From positions 98,947,311 to 99,011,310 of the forward strand of contig CM067082.1 in NCBI GenBank assembly GCA_034008185.1: a stretch of 64,000 nt of DNA, in the 5' to 3' direction. A program made the position numbers and the translations under genes. This DNA comes from Gorsachius magnificus. Taxonomy: Eukaryota; Chordata; Aves; Pelecaniformes; Ardeidae. This document shows, in pieces, positions 38,557 through 53,900 of the stretch. Position 1 is the first letter of the stretch. Each line of letters starts with the position of its first letter. The notes below the pieces were generated by a model that worked only from the letters and a program-made list of their open reading frames with translations, did not search any database and had not been told where the DNA came from.

Positions 38557-41500
38557 AACTGTACCGGGGCCTGAACTCACTTTCTTGCATTTTTTAGGGA
38601 ATACCATTTCCTAGTTTTCTTTCCAGTACTATGTAGAAGTGATGGACACATTCTTAGGGTATAGTGGCTCTTGGCAAGAGATGAAAGCTTTTATTTCGAA
38701 CTCTCCACTTGACGGACTTTAGATCCTCTCCTCATATCTGACAACCAGCAAGGTTTCCATGGACTTTTAGTTCTGTCTCTCAAAATCATAAGCAAGCTAT
38801 ATTCTGGTGAAATAAGAAGTGAGCAGTGGGGATGCTCAAAGAAATTCGAAGGCTTGCTTTCTCCGTGTGGCCCAGACAATGATCTATTTCTTCTCTGCAT
38901 GTTTGAGCCTGCAACAAATATACTGCTTCCTACCTATGAAGTTGTTTGCAATATATTAAATGGGTTCCAAATCATATTTGATATTCATAGACTCAAATAA
39001 ACATCTTACTGTAATTTCCCAAACTGTTTTTTTCCCAGAAGGCTTTGATGAGGAAGGTGCTGTTATTTTCTTTCATTATAGGGAATGATAAACTTCCATA
39101 AATTAGAATTAAAATTAGAGTTTGTGGTCATTCTTTACAATGCATGCATTTAAATTATGATGACAATATCAAATTGTTTACTGCTGAGGGTGGTAATTAA
39201 GCATATGCACAAAAGCAATAACATTTAAACATGTTAACAGCTTTAATAACAGCAGCTTCACAACCTGTGTTTTGATCTATTAAGATTAAAATTATATTCC
39301 AAGTTCCAATTTTAAATTTCATTATTTGATTATGCCTAGTTTAATATTAACATGAGCAAAACAAAGTGCAAATTACCCAAAGCTCAGTATCTAGGAGGTT
39401 TTGATTCAACCCATTCAAGTGCTAACGCCACTACGTAACCCAAAGGCTTTGGTGAGGAAGTGTGGGGGCAGCATGAAAAAGAACTAGGGTAGGGTGTTGC
39501 TGACAGGAACCCCGTGCCCTTTGCCAGGGCACATCCATCAACAGATCCCAGAAAATACATCCTAAATCATCAGACATCAATACCTGCCCAAGAAAACATG
39601 AAATGGTACACCAGACTTCTATTCTCTGAAAAAGAGTATTCATTCATTCTTATAATTCTTACAATGCTCCCATTTTCTACCCTCAATTTTTGTAACCAGG
39701 AATGTATTCTACAGTGGCAAGTCACTTCTCAGTGACAGGCATGTCCTGGTTATTTTGGCAGTGAGCTCTTAAAGACAGAAAGAAAAGAGGAAAGAAATCT
39801 CCACACCACTATAGTATAAAAGAAATAAATGCTTAAACTTAACTATATATCACCAAAGAGATGCATAAAATGTACTGATTGACTGTGCAAGCAGATAACA
39901 CCACATAGGTTATGATGCCAGTGACAGAAATGCAAACACAAGTACGAAGTCATGTCAGAGTTCTCCCTTTGAAATGGCTGTCCTGAACATACAAACTTTT
40001 CCTCTCCAAAATATCACAGGAGCCAAGGGAACAAACTCTCTTTCAGTTGCAGACTCAGTCTGTACCCGGGTTGTATCATGATACTGCGTGCTGTTGCACA
40101 AAGAATTAACATGACCCACTGAACTTGGAGACCTACACTTAGGTGCATACATTATCTTCAGTGGAAAATAGACACAGCACATCTTCCTTGATCTGGCCTT
40201 TGTTTCACACCACATTTGCAGTGAGGAGGTAATGGAGAAGCTTCATCCTACATCCAATTATAAGCTTTTGTGCAACATAGTCATAACTAACTAAGGCATC
40301 ATAATTCAACTCTATTTGTTTTGCTTAGGATACAATGAGCTGAGATAGCATCGCCACACTCTCCCAAGGGACACTAATGTTCACAATGTTTCTAAAAATT
40401 GTTAGGGAACTTTGGTAATTCACAAAGTTGTATTTCAATTATTGTTCTTAGCATTAGGAAAAAAAATATTCTAGGACTACGGAGTTTCTGGTCATTATCA
40501 GACTCAACCAACAGATTTCATTGGCCATTTAGTAATGACCCTTGCCTCACCCCTAGAAGTATACAAAATCCCTGAACACACCAGTTACACAGTGAGAATG
40601 TTCAAGCAATCATGGCTGGCTGTGTACAAACAAAGCTCCCTCTTCAGTTATGCTAGCTCCTTATAGGTGAGTGAAACAGAAGTGACATATGTTTTAAATG
40701 CATTGATTTCCTTGAACGTTATCCATTTCTACTCATTGAAAGTGAATAGTTAGATGTTGTTATGCATCATCAGGTCACCTTTACATATATATAGTGCCTT
40801 ATAGTGTTTAAAAATATAAATCTTTTAAACTACATTAATAAAAAGTGGGCTTTTCCTTGTATAGGAGTAATGCAGCTGTCTCACTGGGTTTCAAATGAAA
40901 AAGAAAAATAGCGTTTTCAGCAGGAACAGCAGAGAAAGGTAGCCTGGTGCTTAATATGGATCAAATATTCATAGTGAGATTACTAATTAAATTGCTCTTT
41001 TAAAGCTATTGTACTATTTCTGATAGGTCACTAGAAACTGAAACAGTTTGATTGATTTGTTTTCTTTTTCCAAATTAAAATAACAGTGAGAATCAAGAGC
41101 TAGCTCATGTCACACAACTAATATGAACTGAATATGTAATTTCCTTTGGCACTAAATGAAAAGATATTCCTTTGCAAAGATGCTGCTTTTCTATCTATTA
41201 AGAATATCACTAAACAAGCCAAAGAGAAGTTACGGGCACACAGAACAAGGACTATATAATTATTATTTATATGGTACTGGTACTTGACTAAAAAAATCTT
41301 TAGAATAATATTAATACTATCACTTCACCCAATCATGACATTCTATTTTAGATTATGGCATTTAAGCATTTGCTTAATGTTAAAAATGGCCAATAAATGC
41401 TCTGCTGTACTGCTTCCAATATCATTATCTCCAAGGTACTCAATCTGGGATGACCTCTCCTGTAAGAATTTAGATGTAAAAGTTATGAAGGTAAGAATAG

Positions 41501-44500
41501 CTGCATCATGTCCCACTGAAGGTCTGTCTAGCTTTGCATCTTTTTTCTCTTCAGGACAGTGGTGAATGCCTAGGGAAGAGTACAAGACCAGGACAAGATG
41601 ATAGTAATACTCCCCATGAATATCTGCTGAACACTCAGAGACCTGTACCTCAAATACTTTGTTATCCAGAAGTGTCAATATATTTAATAACTCTGGGTAT
41701 GGTTTTCCCTCCTTGAATTTGTCAATCTCCTTGTAAAATCCCGGTGTATGTAGTGTCCTGAAGTAAGAAGTTTCCACACCTACCTATTATTGTGTGAGGA
41801 AATATTTTTGCAGTTACCTCTGCTAAGGATGACTGAAAATGAAAAGATGCTTTCAGAAAGAGTAGTGTTCATCTGTAGTAAAATTATAGTTTGGGCAATT
41901 ACAACCTATCTTCTTCAATTTCCCTAGTAACTTCATGATACTCATCTGGCTTTAAGTTCTCCATATGCTGTTGAACTTTGTATCTTATGGCACTGTCAGT
42001 CAGCAGCAAGTAAATTTGTTTCTATTTAAAAAAATAGCTTCAGAGTACTTTGGGATCAAAACTACATCTTAAAAATACCTAACTACAGCTATTATATTGC
42101 TAACAGTCTAGAAATCTCATGGGCTGCATTATGGTGAATATACTTTACATTTCTATCTTATAGTTCATATTGAACTTGAGAATCTGGTATGTTTCAGGGA
42201 GCTTTTGTGTGTGTAAAAAATAAAAATACTTATTAATCTACACTTCACACAATGTATGATTAAGTTCATATACAACCCTGGAAACACTTTCACAGTAGCA
42301 TTTAATGTTTTTCCATATTAAAATAAAACCTGACAATTTACATTCTTCTAAACTGAAAGCCTGCCAATGAATCTTTTTTCATGTATTCACCCATCCCAAA
42401 CAAAAGCAAAATAGCAGAATGGCACTGAGTGATTTCCATTTCCACTCAAAATTTGAATTCCAAAAAGTTTTAGTACAAATTTGTATTTAAAATGTGTTAT
42501 TGAGCGTCAGCAACTGAAGAAAGGGATTTTGATTCCAAAGGTTCTGTGCACAGCAGGGCTAATCTCCAGACACTTTGCCTCTGATGCCTGATGAACTTGA
42601 AAGTCAATTTGATGAGGAAATGGTATGGCTAGACTTTGTCTCTCCTGATGAAAACATGAGAGTTCTGATGGTGACTGCTTGCCCTATGGGTGAAGCTGAG
42701 AACAGGACAAACTATGGCACAATGATATGAACTGTGCTTTTGAACCACATAAAGCTCTTTCTGCCCTCACTCTGCTTCCAGCTGTGTCTTAGTATCCTTC
42801 CCCCCCACCCCACCAAGAGGTCAGGGACTGTTCAGTTACTACTGGTTTACTTTTCTGTAAAAACAAATAATATTGAGGAAAAAAAACTTACTGTTAGAGT
42901 TAAGAGCATCAGCATTTAGGAACTCTGCTATAGGCATGCTTTTTCTGCATAGATATGTGGGTCAATTTTGTCTCTGAGGTGCCCTTTTGGATGTGCTCAT
43001 ACACTCTGGGCAAAGGAGACAGGAAAATTAATTCAGCATATAGGAAACAGAAAATTAAAAAAGGAAAAAAACCAAAAAACCAAACCCAATCCCCCAAAAA
43101 ACAACTCCAAAAGACCAAAGGGGTAAAAAGCGTGAAAAAGTGAAATTCAGTGGAAATAGAGATATTGTAAAATGTGTTAGATTTTAAAAGAACATATCCT
43201 TTCTGTAAGGCGTAGGATTCTTCTGTGTTATGCTTATAAAGTGTCTTTCTTCCTGCCTTCTCTATTTTAAAGGTATAGAGATATCAGTATTTTGGAAGGT
43301 ATTTTCACAGTGGTCCCTTTTAACAGGGATGCAACTGAACCTGAGATAAGTGTGTTAGTCCTGTAGTGTTGCAAATGCAAAAAGCTGGCACAGTAAACTG
43401 TCAATAAATGTTGACCTTTTAATGACAGTTACACCATTTCCTGGATGTATAGTATTTTAAGTACTTATAAAGTTGCAAAGCATTACTCCAGCCATTACTA
43501 ATTCATCATATATTACAGCTGGAAGGAGTTCTTGTTGCTACTGTGTTCATTTGCTATCTTTGTGGCAAAAGATTTCTTTAAATTGCTATTGGAATAGAAG
43601 ACTTAAAATAATATGAGTAAGTCAAAATGCATTTATCTGATTTTAAAAGAGGGGAAATGCTGTATGTAAATCCCAAGTATTCTTCGCAAGAACTAGCTTT
43701 GCTAGAGCGTATCTTTTCTATAAATTTTAGATGCAGCTACAGGAAGCAATATAACAACAAGGTTAAAACCACAAAAATACCTCAACCAACACACACCTAA
43801 AAGTTATGTTATCGGAAAGCCAACAGTATCAATTCTAGATTTACACCTGGTAAATTTAATCTGTCTAAGGGAGTCTGAAATCACTTCTATTTACTGCTAT
43901 CCAGATCAGTTTAATGTTTTTACTGGGGCTACGTATGCGTATCTTTCATAAATGCAGAGGTACAAGGAGTAAGATAGTGCTTATTTGCAGGCAGGGCTTT
44001 GTTTCCATATGCTGTTCAAAATTATTAAATTAAACAAAATAACCCAGAAAACACAAGCAAACAAAAGTACACATGCTCAATTGTCAACTTATTTATACTG
44101 CCCTTTCTGGCAATATAATGGACTTCCTCCATTTTATGGAACCAAACAAAACCTAACATGTCTCCAAAATGCTGCTTCAGCTCAGTTTAACCTATGCCGT
44201 CAGGCTCCTAGATGATCTGGAATAAATATCTTGGGTAAAAGAACTAGAATAGATCCAAGTATTGAACAGAATAACAGAATATCTTCTATCTTTATCTGGC
44301 TGCAGCGACGGAGATAGTAAAGTTCACTCCAGAAGGCTCCCAGAAATGTTAAGGCCAGTAGCTACTGGGGTTTCAGTGATATCTGTAAGCCACGAGGACA
44401 GTGGTGCAGCCAGCTCTCTGAACTCCTACTGACCGCATCCCTCTGCCTCTCTGCCCCTTATAACTCTCACAGGGGCTTTAACACTCCAAGGAAAAGTAGA

Positions 44501-47500
44501 AGTCTAAATACCTGTGAGTACAGAAATACAGACTTAGGTAGGCTAAACATTATAACCGACTCTCCTGCTCCTTGACCTCATCCATGAAAATCAAGAGTGT
44601 GTGAGCCGTATTTCCTATACAAGCCACCCCCATGTTCTGATATATGGTTGGATGTAACAGAAATGTTTAGTAATCTGTACCACCAATGGCTAGGAAGGTA
44701 AGAATTATTATCACACTGAATAGTGTCCTATGCCATTAATAATTCCACTGAAGTAAATTATTTGTGAACTAAGGCACAACTCACTGGATTTGATTATCAG
44801 AAGGATTTCACTGGCATGCAGAATGTTAGTAGACATTAACCCTCCTGCTTCTCTGCATGGCTGTGGTCAGATTGGGAAACACTGGGGTCAGTACAAGGAG
44901 GGAGTCGAATGGGATGCAGGCAGGGAGAGGGAAGTAGGCAGAGGTGCAAGATGTCTTGGCTCTGGTATTGTTTACCATGAACATTTATAGCAAAATAAAA
45001 TCTTTCTTGCAAATGGATGGAGTAACCCTCTTACAAAGGACCCCTGACTCTCTCTTATGGCTGGGCCTGCTACAGTGACAGAGCAACAACCCCCAATGCC
45101 TCCTTTAGGATAGGTTATAAAATTATGCCTAAGGATTCAGCACTAGTATGACCAGGAATATATGTCAATGGGAAACCTTCATGCTCTATATTAGAGGCAG
45201 TCCTATGACTCTGGGTGCAGGAAGGGCTACAACCAATAACCCTTTTGTGAACTAAATCTTCCTTATCTTATTTTCAGCTGCTTGGGTTCTCTCCAACGCA
45301 TCCTCATAAATTCCATCAGCCTCCTAGTGTTTGGGATTTTTAAAACTGTGAATTCAACTTTCAGTTTGGTGATAAGTATTAACAAACTTAACTTGAACTT
45401 AATGGTGTTTTTCATCTAGTGATGGCTATTTGAGTTCCCCTAGGAGCTCTCCTCTATCTATGTTTTCAAAGCTCATATCTTTTTTGGCTGCCTTCATGTC
45501 ATGAACAGTGTTTTCTCTGTTCATTTACAGACCGCTGTGCAAAAAGCAGCCTCTGGAAATGGCTGGTGTGCAGCATATCGTAGTCTACAAATCTGATACA
45601 AAAAGATACCATTAAACCTTAAACCATTAAACTGCTACTGGCAGCCCTGCTATTTGCATCTGCTCCTCGCAGAAACAATCTGATGCTCTTCAGGCTAAGA
45701 AGTTAAAGGTCCACAGTGCTACCTGATGTTAATGGGCAGATATTTCCTATCACCTATATGATTACCATCACTGGGCACCAGTATGTGATACTAGGAGTAC
45801 TGCGCTGGTGACCCTGCCCACAGAAATATCAACCGGGAGGAGGCACAGAAGGGTGATGGGTAAGGGAAGGGGGCGTGTAAATGAAGTGTCATTCAAAACC
45901 TCTCATTTATAGGGACAAACAGGTCTATGCTCATGTTCGGGGAATGCAGGGTGGACTTGGAAGGCTTTGGCACCCTTACCGTGTGAGAGCTGCATGCAGC
46001 ACGGACCCTGACAGCAGGGTACTGCCCAAGGGCTGGAGAGCTGCAGAAGGCACCATTGCAGGGGCTCCACTTGCTGATCCCACTGCCTGCTGTCTCACCC
46101 CCAAGAATGGTCTGTGCCTAAAAGCTACAGGAGAGCTCTTATTATTCAATTTATTTCAGTATATGTGATAATTTAATTTCCCATCAAATATAACAGGGAG
46201 TATGCATATTTGTCCTAGCTATTTCTAACCACAATGTGTGTTCATCCATTACCCACTCAGATATCTGTCTTTAATTAGTTCCTCAGCTGAGTACTTCAAG
46301 CTGTGCTGTGCACGTCTGGAATGTTTCTTGTTTTACTAATGAATTTAATTTCAGGAAGCTCCTTGATCATAGCTCTGTCTCGATGAACTACTGACTCTTC
46401 GTGTGTAAATAAAATAGACGAGATGTGGAGGGCCCCAGGCTTGCTTTCTGTGACAAGTGATGATGTTTACTTGCCTAAGTCTCTTCAAGAGAGTGAGTAC
46501 AACTAGGAGAGAGGGGACGAGGAACAAGGTGGAGAGATAAATCTACAGCATAAACCACCATTTCTCTAAAGATCTCAAGGGAAAGGTCTAGTCTAATCAT
46601 TCTTCCTACCATGCATATTTAATACAGTCAGCAGAGTTCAGAATCCCTGGAGCCCAGAAAAATAAATTTTGCAGGTGGGCTCCTGAAACATCTGAATGTT
46701 ATTTATGAATAATTTTGCTTTTTACATGTTGAGCTTGCAGAGGAAAAAAATTTTTTGTGTGGCAAATCATGGAGTAATTTCCCTATTTTCATGCATGGTA
46801 TTGCATAGAATAAGGCTGATATGAATTGAAGCTGATAGCCTCACATGTTACGTTTTCTTTCAACATCAAAAAATAATTGCTGGAGGCGGGACACTGTCTT
46901 GTTTTGTCCTGATAAATCACTGAGCACATATGCAATTTCCTATTAGTTTTGGATCTTTCTTGGTTTGGGGCTTTGCTCATTTGTTTCTGGATGTGAGTGG
47001 GGATAACTAGCCCAAGCCCTGGATCCCTAGCAGTAGCTCTGTTACTAATTACAAAGGAATGGAAATGCTTGAGATGGTCTTTAGCTGAATTCTAACCTTG
47101 CCCATGTAGAAGCACAATGATTATGTTCTAGCACCTGAGCAATCTGAATGGAATGAAGGGCTGTGGTCAGATTTCCATACAAGAATGGATCTGGTATGTG
47201 GGAAAGTCTATCAGGATGATTAGTGAAAGCAACACATTTTACAAAAAATTAATTAGAAGCCTTTGGCTAGGTTAGGTTAGATAAAACATTGAGAGGTGAC
47301 ACTTTATGAATATATTTTGAAAGTAATGATTAGGAAGGAAGATATATTTAAGCGTAGGTACAAAACCAAATGGGTATAGGTTGGACATGAATTCATGTTG
47401 ATTGCAAATTAGAATTTGTTTTCTATCTATCTGAGGAATAGCACACTGAAATACTCTTGCAGGCAGGAGACTTACATGATGGGATTTTGATAAGTTTATG

Positions 47501-47854
47501 TAATTGATTCCAGGAGAATTGATGGAGATGGGGAATAAAGCTCCTGGTATATGTCCTTAGGTCTCTGGTTTGTTAGGATGTCCACAAGAGGTTGAAAAGA
47601 GATTGAATTACTGTTTTCAGCATCCATTGTATTGCTTCCACACTACTGAGGATCAGGAAGACACTGGGAGGTTTTTTGGTGTTGATATTCCTTTCCTCTG
47701 AACACTATAGATTTGTCATTGCTAGACAGACACAAATGAAGTGCTTTGAATCATGCTGAAGTCTCTCAGCTGCTTGGCTATGTGGTTGGCAGCAGTTAGA
47801 AAGAATTGTCATATGTGGAAAGACATCTGTGCTGTTTGGGCTCCTGCATTACTA

Positions 47855-47940
47855 TTGCACTGGAACAGGTTGCCCAGAGAGACAGCAGAAACTACATGGG
47901 AACTGGGCTTGATAACCAACATGTTCTGTTTCAAGTAACT
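47855..47940 (+). mobile_element. CR1 LINE fragment
   Basis: TTGCACTGGAACAGGTTGCC, then CAGAGAGACAGCAGAAACTA, matches the CR1 segment that encodes the [12 protein letters not shown] ORF2 tail; a short open frame here reads [11 protein letters not shown]. What follows (GGCTTGATAACCAACATG) is decayed CR1-like sequence. It is antisense to the host gene and has no intact 3' end. Confidence 0.65.
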
Positions 47941-50900
47941 TCTCGTGTTTTTCAGTGTTGGTATGGGAAGTATTTCTGAGAATTTTCTCTCCTTCTGGGG
48001 TGGGAAATTAAAACATTTCTTGGGAAAATCCATTCTTTATGATGTTTTTGGAAACATCTTATCTTTCCTGGAAGATATTCTGCCAACTATGGATTGAGTT
48101 TATTTCTGCCTGCATCTGAAATATGAAGATATCAGTTCATAACAATAGTTTAAATTTAACCTTATCATAGCAAATCTAAAGTAAATTATAGTCAAGTGAA
48201 TAGGACACAGATACATGAACTGTGTTCTGTGGCTAATAATTGATTTACACTGGTTTAGTTCCTCAGTTTTCAAAAGCAGCACTATTTACAGTGATAAGGT
48301 TAAAGTTTTCCATCTTCAGGAATTCATGAAATCAAGGGTAAATTATAACAATACAGATAAACTGTGCATGTTGGAAATTGATTAGTCAAAAAAAAGGCTG
48401 AAAAAAGATTTTGAAACCATAAGTGACTATTGCCTCTCTTTCAATAACTTTTTCATTGAAAGCTGTCCTCATGAAAAATATTGCTCCTCTGAATTAGACC
48501 AAATCAGGTGTGCAGATGATTCTTCACAAATGAGAGTTGAAATACAGGCATATAAAAATCTTAGAATTTGCTGCTTAATATTGTAAAGCTGAAAGCTTCA
48601 TGATTCTGCAAGCTTATCTAAGACTTTTGAAGTGCAGATTACTGTAAGCTCCTAACAGTAAATGGATAGAACTGCCTCAAATTGCTTTAATGAGAGAAAA
48701 AAAAACCAATTCTGTAAAAGAAAGGATTTTCCACTCATCTCCTTTTAATTCTATCTGAGCTGATTCAAAGTTAAAACCTTGACTAAAATTATTAGCATTT
48801 TCAAATTTCTTCTTTTTTTTCCTTAAAGAACCAAGTAGGTACCTCACAAAAGATAAGTTTTTAGCACAGAAAAAGAAGAATTAAGGGGATTTTCAACCTT
48901 TCATCTGAAACCTGCTCTTCAAATATTGAATATATGACACTTCACAGTTTGCGACTTTAATTTGGAACCCAGCATATTAAAACCCAGAAATTTAATAGTA
49001 GAAGTTCTCCATGGGTTCATCATCAATAGAGAAGGGAGTAAATAGGCAATTATTCATATTTCTCTTACAGTTTTCTAGCCTTTTTTCCCCCAAATATGCA
49101 AGTTTTTCTGCAGAAGAAAAGGTCAGGAAAAAAGTTTAAAAACAGATCAGAGAAAAGAAATAAGAGGTTAATACTTCACACAGTATATCTTCTACTTCCC
49201 TCAAGCTATTGTTATATTCCCTTTCCCCAGTTCAGACTTCTAATCGCTTGCCCAAAATGCACAGCTTTGCAATCCTGTGTTAATAGGTACCAAAGCTATT
49301 CCGTTGGGGACCATATCATAGATCTACATAAAAATCTCAAATGACCTGCTGCTTCTGCAAGAGAATGATCAGGATACATTACTTAAAAAATCCCGGTAAG
49401 CATGGAGTGGGAAATGGTATATACACAAAATACTGTGTATATATATACATGTAATAGGACTTGATGGTGGAAATGTTTTGAACAGAAGCTTTCAGAATTC
49501 TGCCCTAAAATTAAAGACTGGGGAGAGAAGCCTGCAGGATTAAAAATCATTATGAAGTGCAGCTGTGATTGCGGAGTACATACCTGACCTTCCTTTTTAT
49601 TCACCATTGGACAGAAAAAGTTCAGCTATTTCAAAATCTTACATTAAGACACAATTAGAGTTAACTTGGTTCTCTAGTACAGAGATCAATGGTGCAAGTT
49701 TAACGAGCATTGACGGTCCCCAGCTTCTTCTTCTTTATTAGTTTCTCTATCTTGATGGTTGTGAATTTCTTAGAATTACTGAGTTATTTTGTGTTGTGTG
49801 CCAGGTGTTTGGTGCTGCGAGGTTAGACGAGCTCCTTTATAACTGGATAGCCTTCATTCTGCTGCCACTCACCTCTACCTAAGCGAAACTGAATTTGCAT
49901 AATTTACACATAGTGATGAGTGAGACTGACCACACTCTACCCCACCTTCAATCATTTTATGCCTTTTTCTGCTCTTTCTGCTCTTTAAATATCAGTCAGT
50001 GCTGCAAGAATACACAGGCCAAAAGTATTAAAGTGAGAAAGAATTCCACCTAAAAAACTAGTATAGATAATTTCCTCCATTTTACACCTAACTTCCGAGA
50101 TTATTCAGGTTTATGGGGTGAAATTGAAAGGTGACCATAAATTTGTGCATGTAATTGACAGGATTCCAGAAACTTCTCATTCCCCAGTTTAGTCTCAAGT
50201 TCTCCCAGTTCCTTTCTGCTTTACTGATGTCTCCTTCTCCACACTTCTCTATACACTGTGGGAATTGTTTCATCTTTTTATTCTTAGATTTTGTACCCTG
50301 TACAACTGCTTTTCTTACTTCGCTATAGGTAAGTGGTAAGATACTAATACGCATTACAATCACATAGATGGTAAAATATTTGAAATTATAATTAAAGCAT
50401 AACTTTAACAGGATTTGAGTTTAATATGAACAGCTACTGTATGTCATCTATCAGACTAATGACTCTCTGCTTAAATTCCCTAGGAATTTAGAGACAATAC
50501 TTTATGTGAAATGCTTCAGATACTTCTTTTTGTTGCATTAAAGAAGATAAAATTAACCTGTAATATAATCATAATGATGAGGGGAATTTGAATAAAATTA
50601 GCTCTTAATGGCATTTGAATTCTATATCTCTGAAACATAAAGCTCATAACTCCCCTATGGAGTTTCACCATTTTTTAATTTTATGATCGCCTGGAGAATT
50701 GATCATGGACATTGATTGCCATATGTTTTCATTACTTCAGCAAATACATAAAGAGACTAAAATTTATTAGTGCTTTGAAATTTGAGTGAACTGCCTCCTT
50801 ATACCAACATACACACTGAGGTAGAATTGAATACATGAGAGAATTAATTTATAGTAGGCAGGTCCACTCCTATCTTAAACCAGGTACAATGTCTCTGCCA

Positions 50901-53900
50901 CCATGTGGTTTACATTTCATAATGAATCTGGAAAGTGTGGAGATGTAAATTGTGGAACGGTGTTAATCCTTGTACCTACATTCAATATATGTGTAAAAAA
51001 GATGTCACTTTCATTTTAAAAGACAGTAAAGAGCGCAGAAAAAGTAACTGTCAGGGAAGTATACAGTAAATATGACAAGGATTAAATGTATTTCTCCTCA
51101 AAATTGATACTCAGAGTATATTGCTTTCTTGTCCTTAAGGAAAAGTCTCCAGCAATGTAAATTGTGTTCATAATGAAAATACACATTAAATGACAGCGTA
51201 ATCTATAATACTTTCATACACCACTAGGTACAGGCAAAAGTGACATAAGTCTCACCCTTCTGAACCAAACATTCAGACTCTAGCAGATCTTGGCAAAGCT
51301 TGAACAAAATTAAAAACAAGGGGTCAAACTACATCAAGAGTCAATGCTTACTGTTAAAAGGATCTCTTTTCTGTATGTTCTAACAAGATCAGTCCCGCTT
51401 AAAGGTTTTCTTTCTCTTTTTTTTTTACCTTGGACTACTGACTTGCGTACAGCGCAACCTGTATGGGGCACTGGTTTTCTCAACGTGACAAAATTACAAT
51501 TTTAACTCTAATTTTCCTTTATTCTCTTGCACTGTTTGCAGCCATCCTGCTGCTTCAGTCAGATGTAAAAAGACACGTCCAGCTAGGATGACATTTAAAT
51601 TTCATATGATCTGTATTTCTTCCTGCTCTGTGAGATGAGTAGCACTCATGGGTAGGGGTTGCTTTTAGAAAGCAAACAGAACACAACCTGACAGTGAGTG
51701 GGATACATTAGAGAATGTTCATATATGACTTGCAAGTCAATCTGATTTATGTTAAAACGGGGTCACTTTACAAGTATTTATTCCATGAATACATTTGTAT
51801 GCAATGTTTGAACTGAAAGAGAATTTTATGACCATGTTATAAACCTCAGAAAAAGGTGTTCTGCAGTAGAAATGTTGACAGCTTATAGTGTGTACATGAA
51901 CACAGAAATCATTAATCTTGCCAAGTCCTTGTTGGGTTTTTGACATTATATAAAAGAAACCTTACATTCAGGGTGGTAAGTAGAAAGAGCTCTCAATGAA
52001 CCTAACTGTGCTCTAGAGACTCTTTCCTTCCAATTTTCTAGGCCAAACTGTTTCCTGTTGTAAAAATGCAAAGGAGTAGGAGCAAACTATCTAGAATTAT
52101 TAGCTCAGATTAAGTATTATCACAAAGAAATAAAATATTTTTTGGAAATCAAATAATTTCAGCCATACATATTCAAATGCTGTTCACGCTGCCTACTGCC
52201 CCAACCCCCAAACCTCAAGAAAATTACAAGCCTGATTTGCAATTCCAGAAACATTAGGTCTTCTCATTTTTGGTACTGTCCACCACGGATCATCTAAGGT
52301 TGATTGAGTTTATCTGGTCGAAAACTTACATATCAGTAAGTTATAAATTAAACTCAAAGGTTCCTGGTTTACAACATCAGAGAATCACTTTTGAGTGTGA
52401 TTACAGTGCTTCCGAGAATTGGTTGCAAGTGAAAAAGGATGACAAAACTAGCAGCCAAAAAGCCAGGACTTGGAGCACTTTGCTGATTAGTAAGGATATG
52501 AGAACCTGTGTAAGAGAAGTCACAATAGGACGTATACTAACCTATGTCCACCTTTAAATCTCTTTGCATATTTCAGCGTGAGAGAGAAATGCCCTAAATT
52601 CATGTGATCAATGGAGGTTTTTCATCTCCTGTTTTCAGGACAGACAAAGTTTTATTCACACAGCCAGAAATGGCCTGTACTTGTATGAGAAAACCGGCCA
52701 CAGTCTGAGATTTCCTGGGAGGTGAGAACAAGAAGAGTTCTCTTAGAAACATAAAGGCACTGCAGGACATCATTCCAGCACTGATGGCTGTTGAAAACAT
52801 TTCTGCACAAATACTAAAATAAACTCTAGTTAAACTTGACAATAAAAGCAAATTATGCAATATGAAACAGGGTTAAAGATGAAGAGAAAGAGATAGACTT
52901 AGCTATGGGAAATGACATTATTTAATTCAGATATTAAAGAACTGTAAAAGAGTGGATTTGTTTACTTTGCAAGTTTTAGAAGGATGACCTAGTGGGTCAT
53001 TCTATTCTCCTGGGACTCTGAGGAAAGCAATTGAACATGAAGAATGATCACAGCAATTTGATTAACTGAACTGGATGATCCCCAACCAAATTGTAAGTGA
53101 ACACTGTTATTTCATCACCTTCAACAAAATCCACTGAAAAAAATCAAATTAGTCTGAAATAGTACTTCTTGGTTGTCAGGCTGCTTTTATTGAAAGGAAA
53201 CTTTTCTTTCTCCTGTTTTGCTGGTAGCATCAGAATGACTGCGATAAACAGCGAGCACAATGTTCTGATGTTCTTTGGATGCATCTGTATTCCACTTCAA
53301 TTGCACAATGTACAATTCAGTGCGACAGATAAAGACATGCTGGGGTAATAGATGTGGAAATTCAGCAGACAAATTTTTATGTTTACTAAAGGCAGCTATA
53401 GTTACTGGGAAAAAAAAATTTTAAACTCTTAGATGGATCAAGCTTTGACCTGTATTTAACTGGCTGAACCTATCACAATTGATTGGAAAGTCATAAGAAA
53501 TTAATAAAAAAAATAATGTATGTAGACATATCTAGCAATACAAGCAAAAAAATAGGGAAATGTAGAAAAATCTAGAGATTTTGATTATTTTCTAGCCTGA
53601 GTAGCAGAGAAGTAATTAACATTTCAAATGTGAATTCCCTAAAATTCAGATAGGTAATCCCATCACGTAAGCTTCCAGTGGAATCATTGCTCCAGAAATG
53701 TCAAAAAACCAAATTTTTGTATTTTGTGCATCTAATTATACATTTAAGAGGCCAGCTGCAAGTACTCAGGCTTGATTTTCTTTTGGGAGGGTATAATTGA
53801 TATAAATTTTCATTTTTTACAGTGTTTTCACTTCCAGTAACCTGTAAGACAAGTCACTATATTACTGAAATGTTGTCTAAGATACAGTAGGAGTAAATTG

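Noticed and set aside
42909..43143. Lysine- or phenylalanine-rich frames on opposite strands
   Set aside because: They are an effect of an A-rich low-complexity stretch at about 43020-43110.
49893..49900. Octamer ATTTGCAT (POU site)
   Set aside because: An 8-bp match is expected a few times by chance in 64 kb on two strands, and nothing else supports it.
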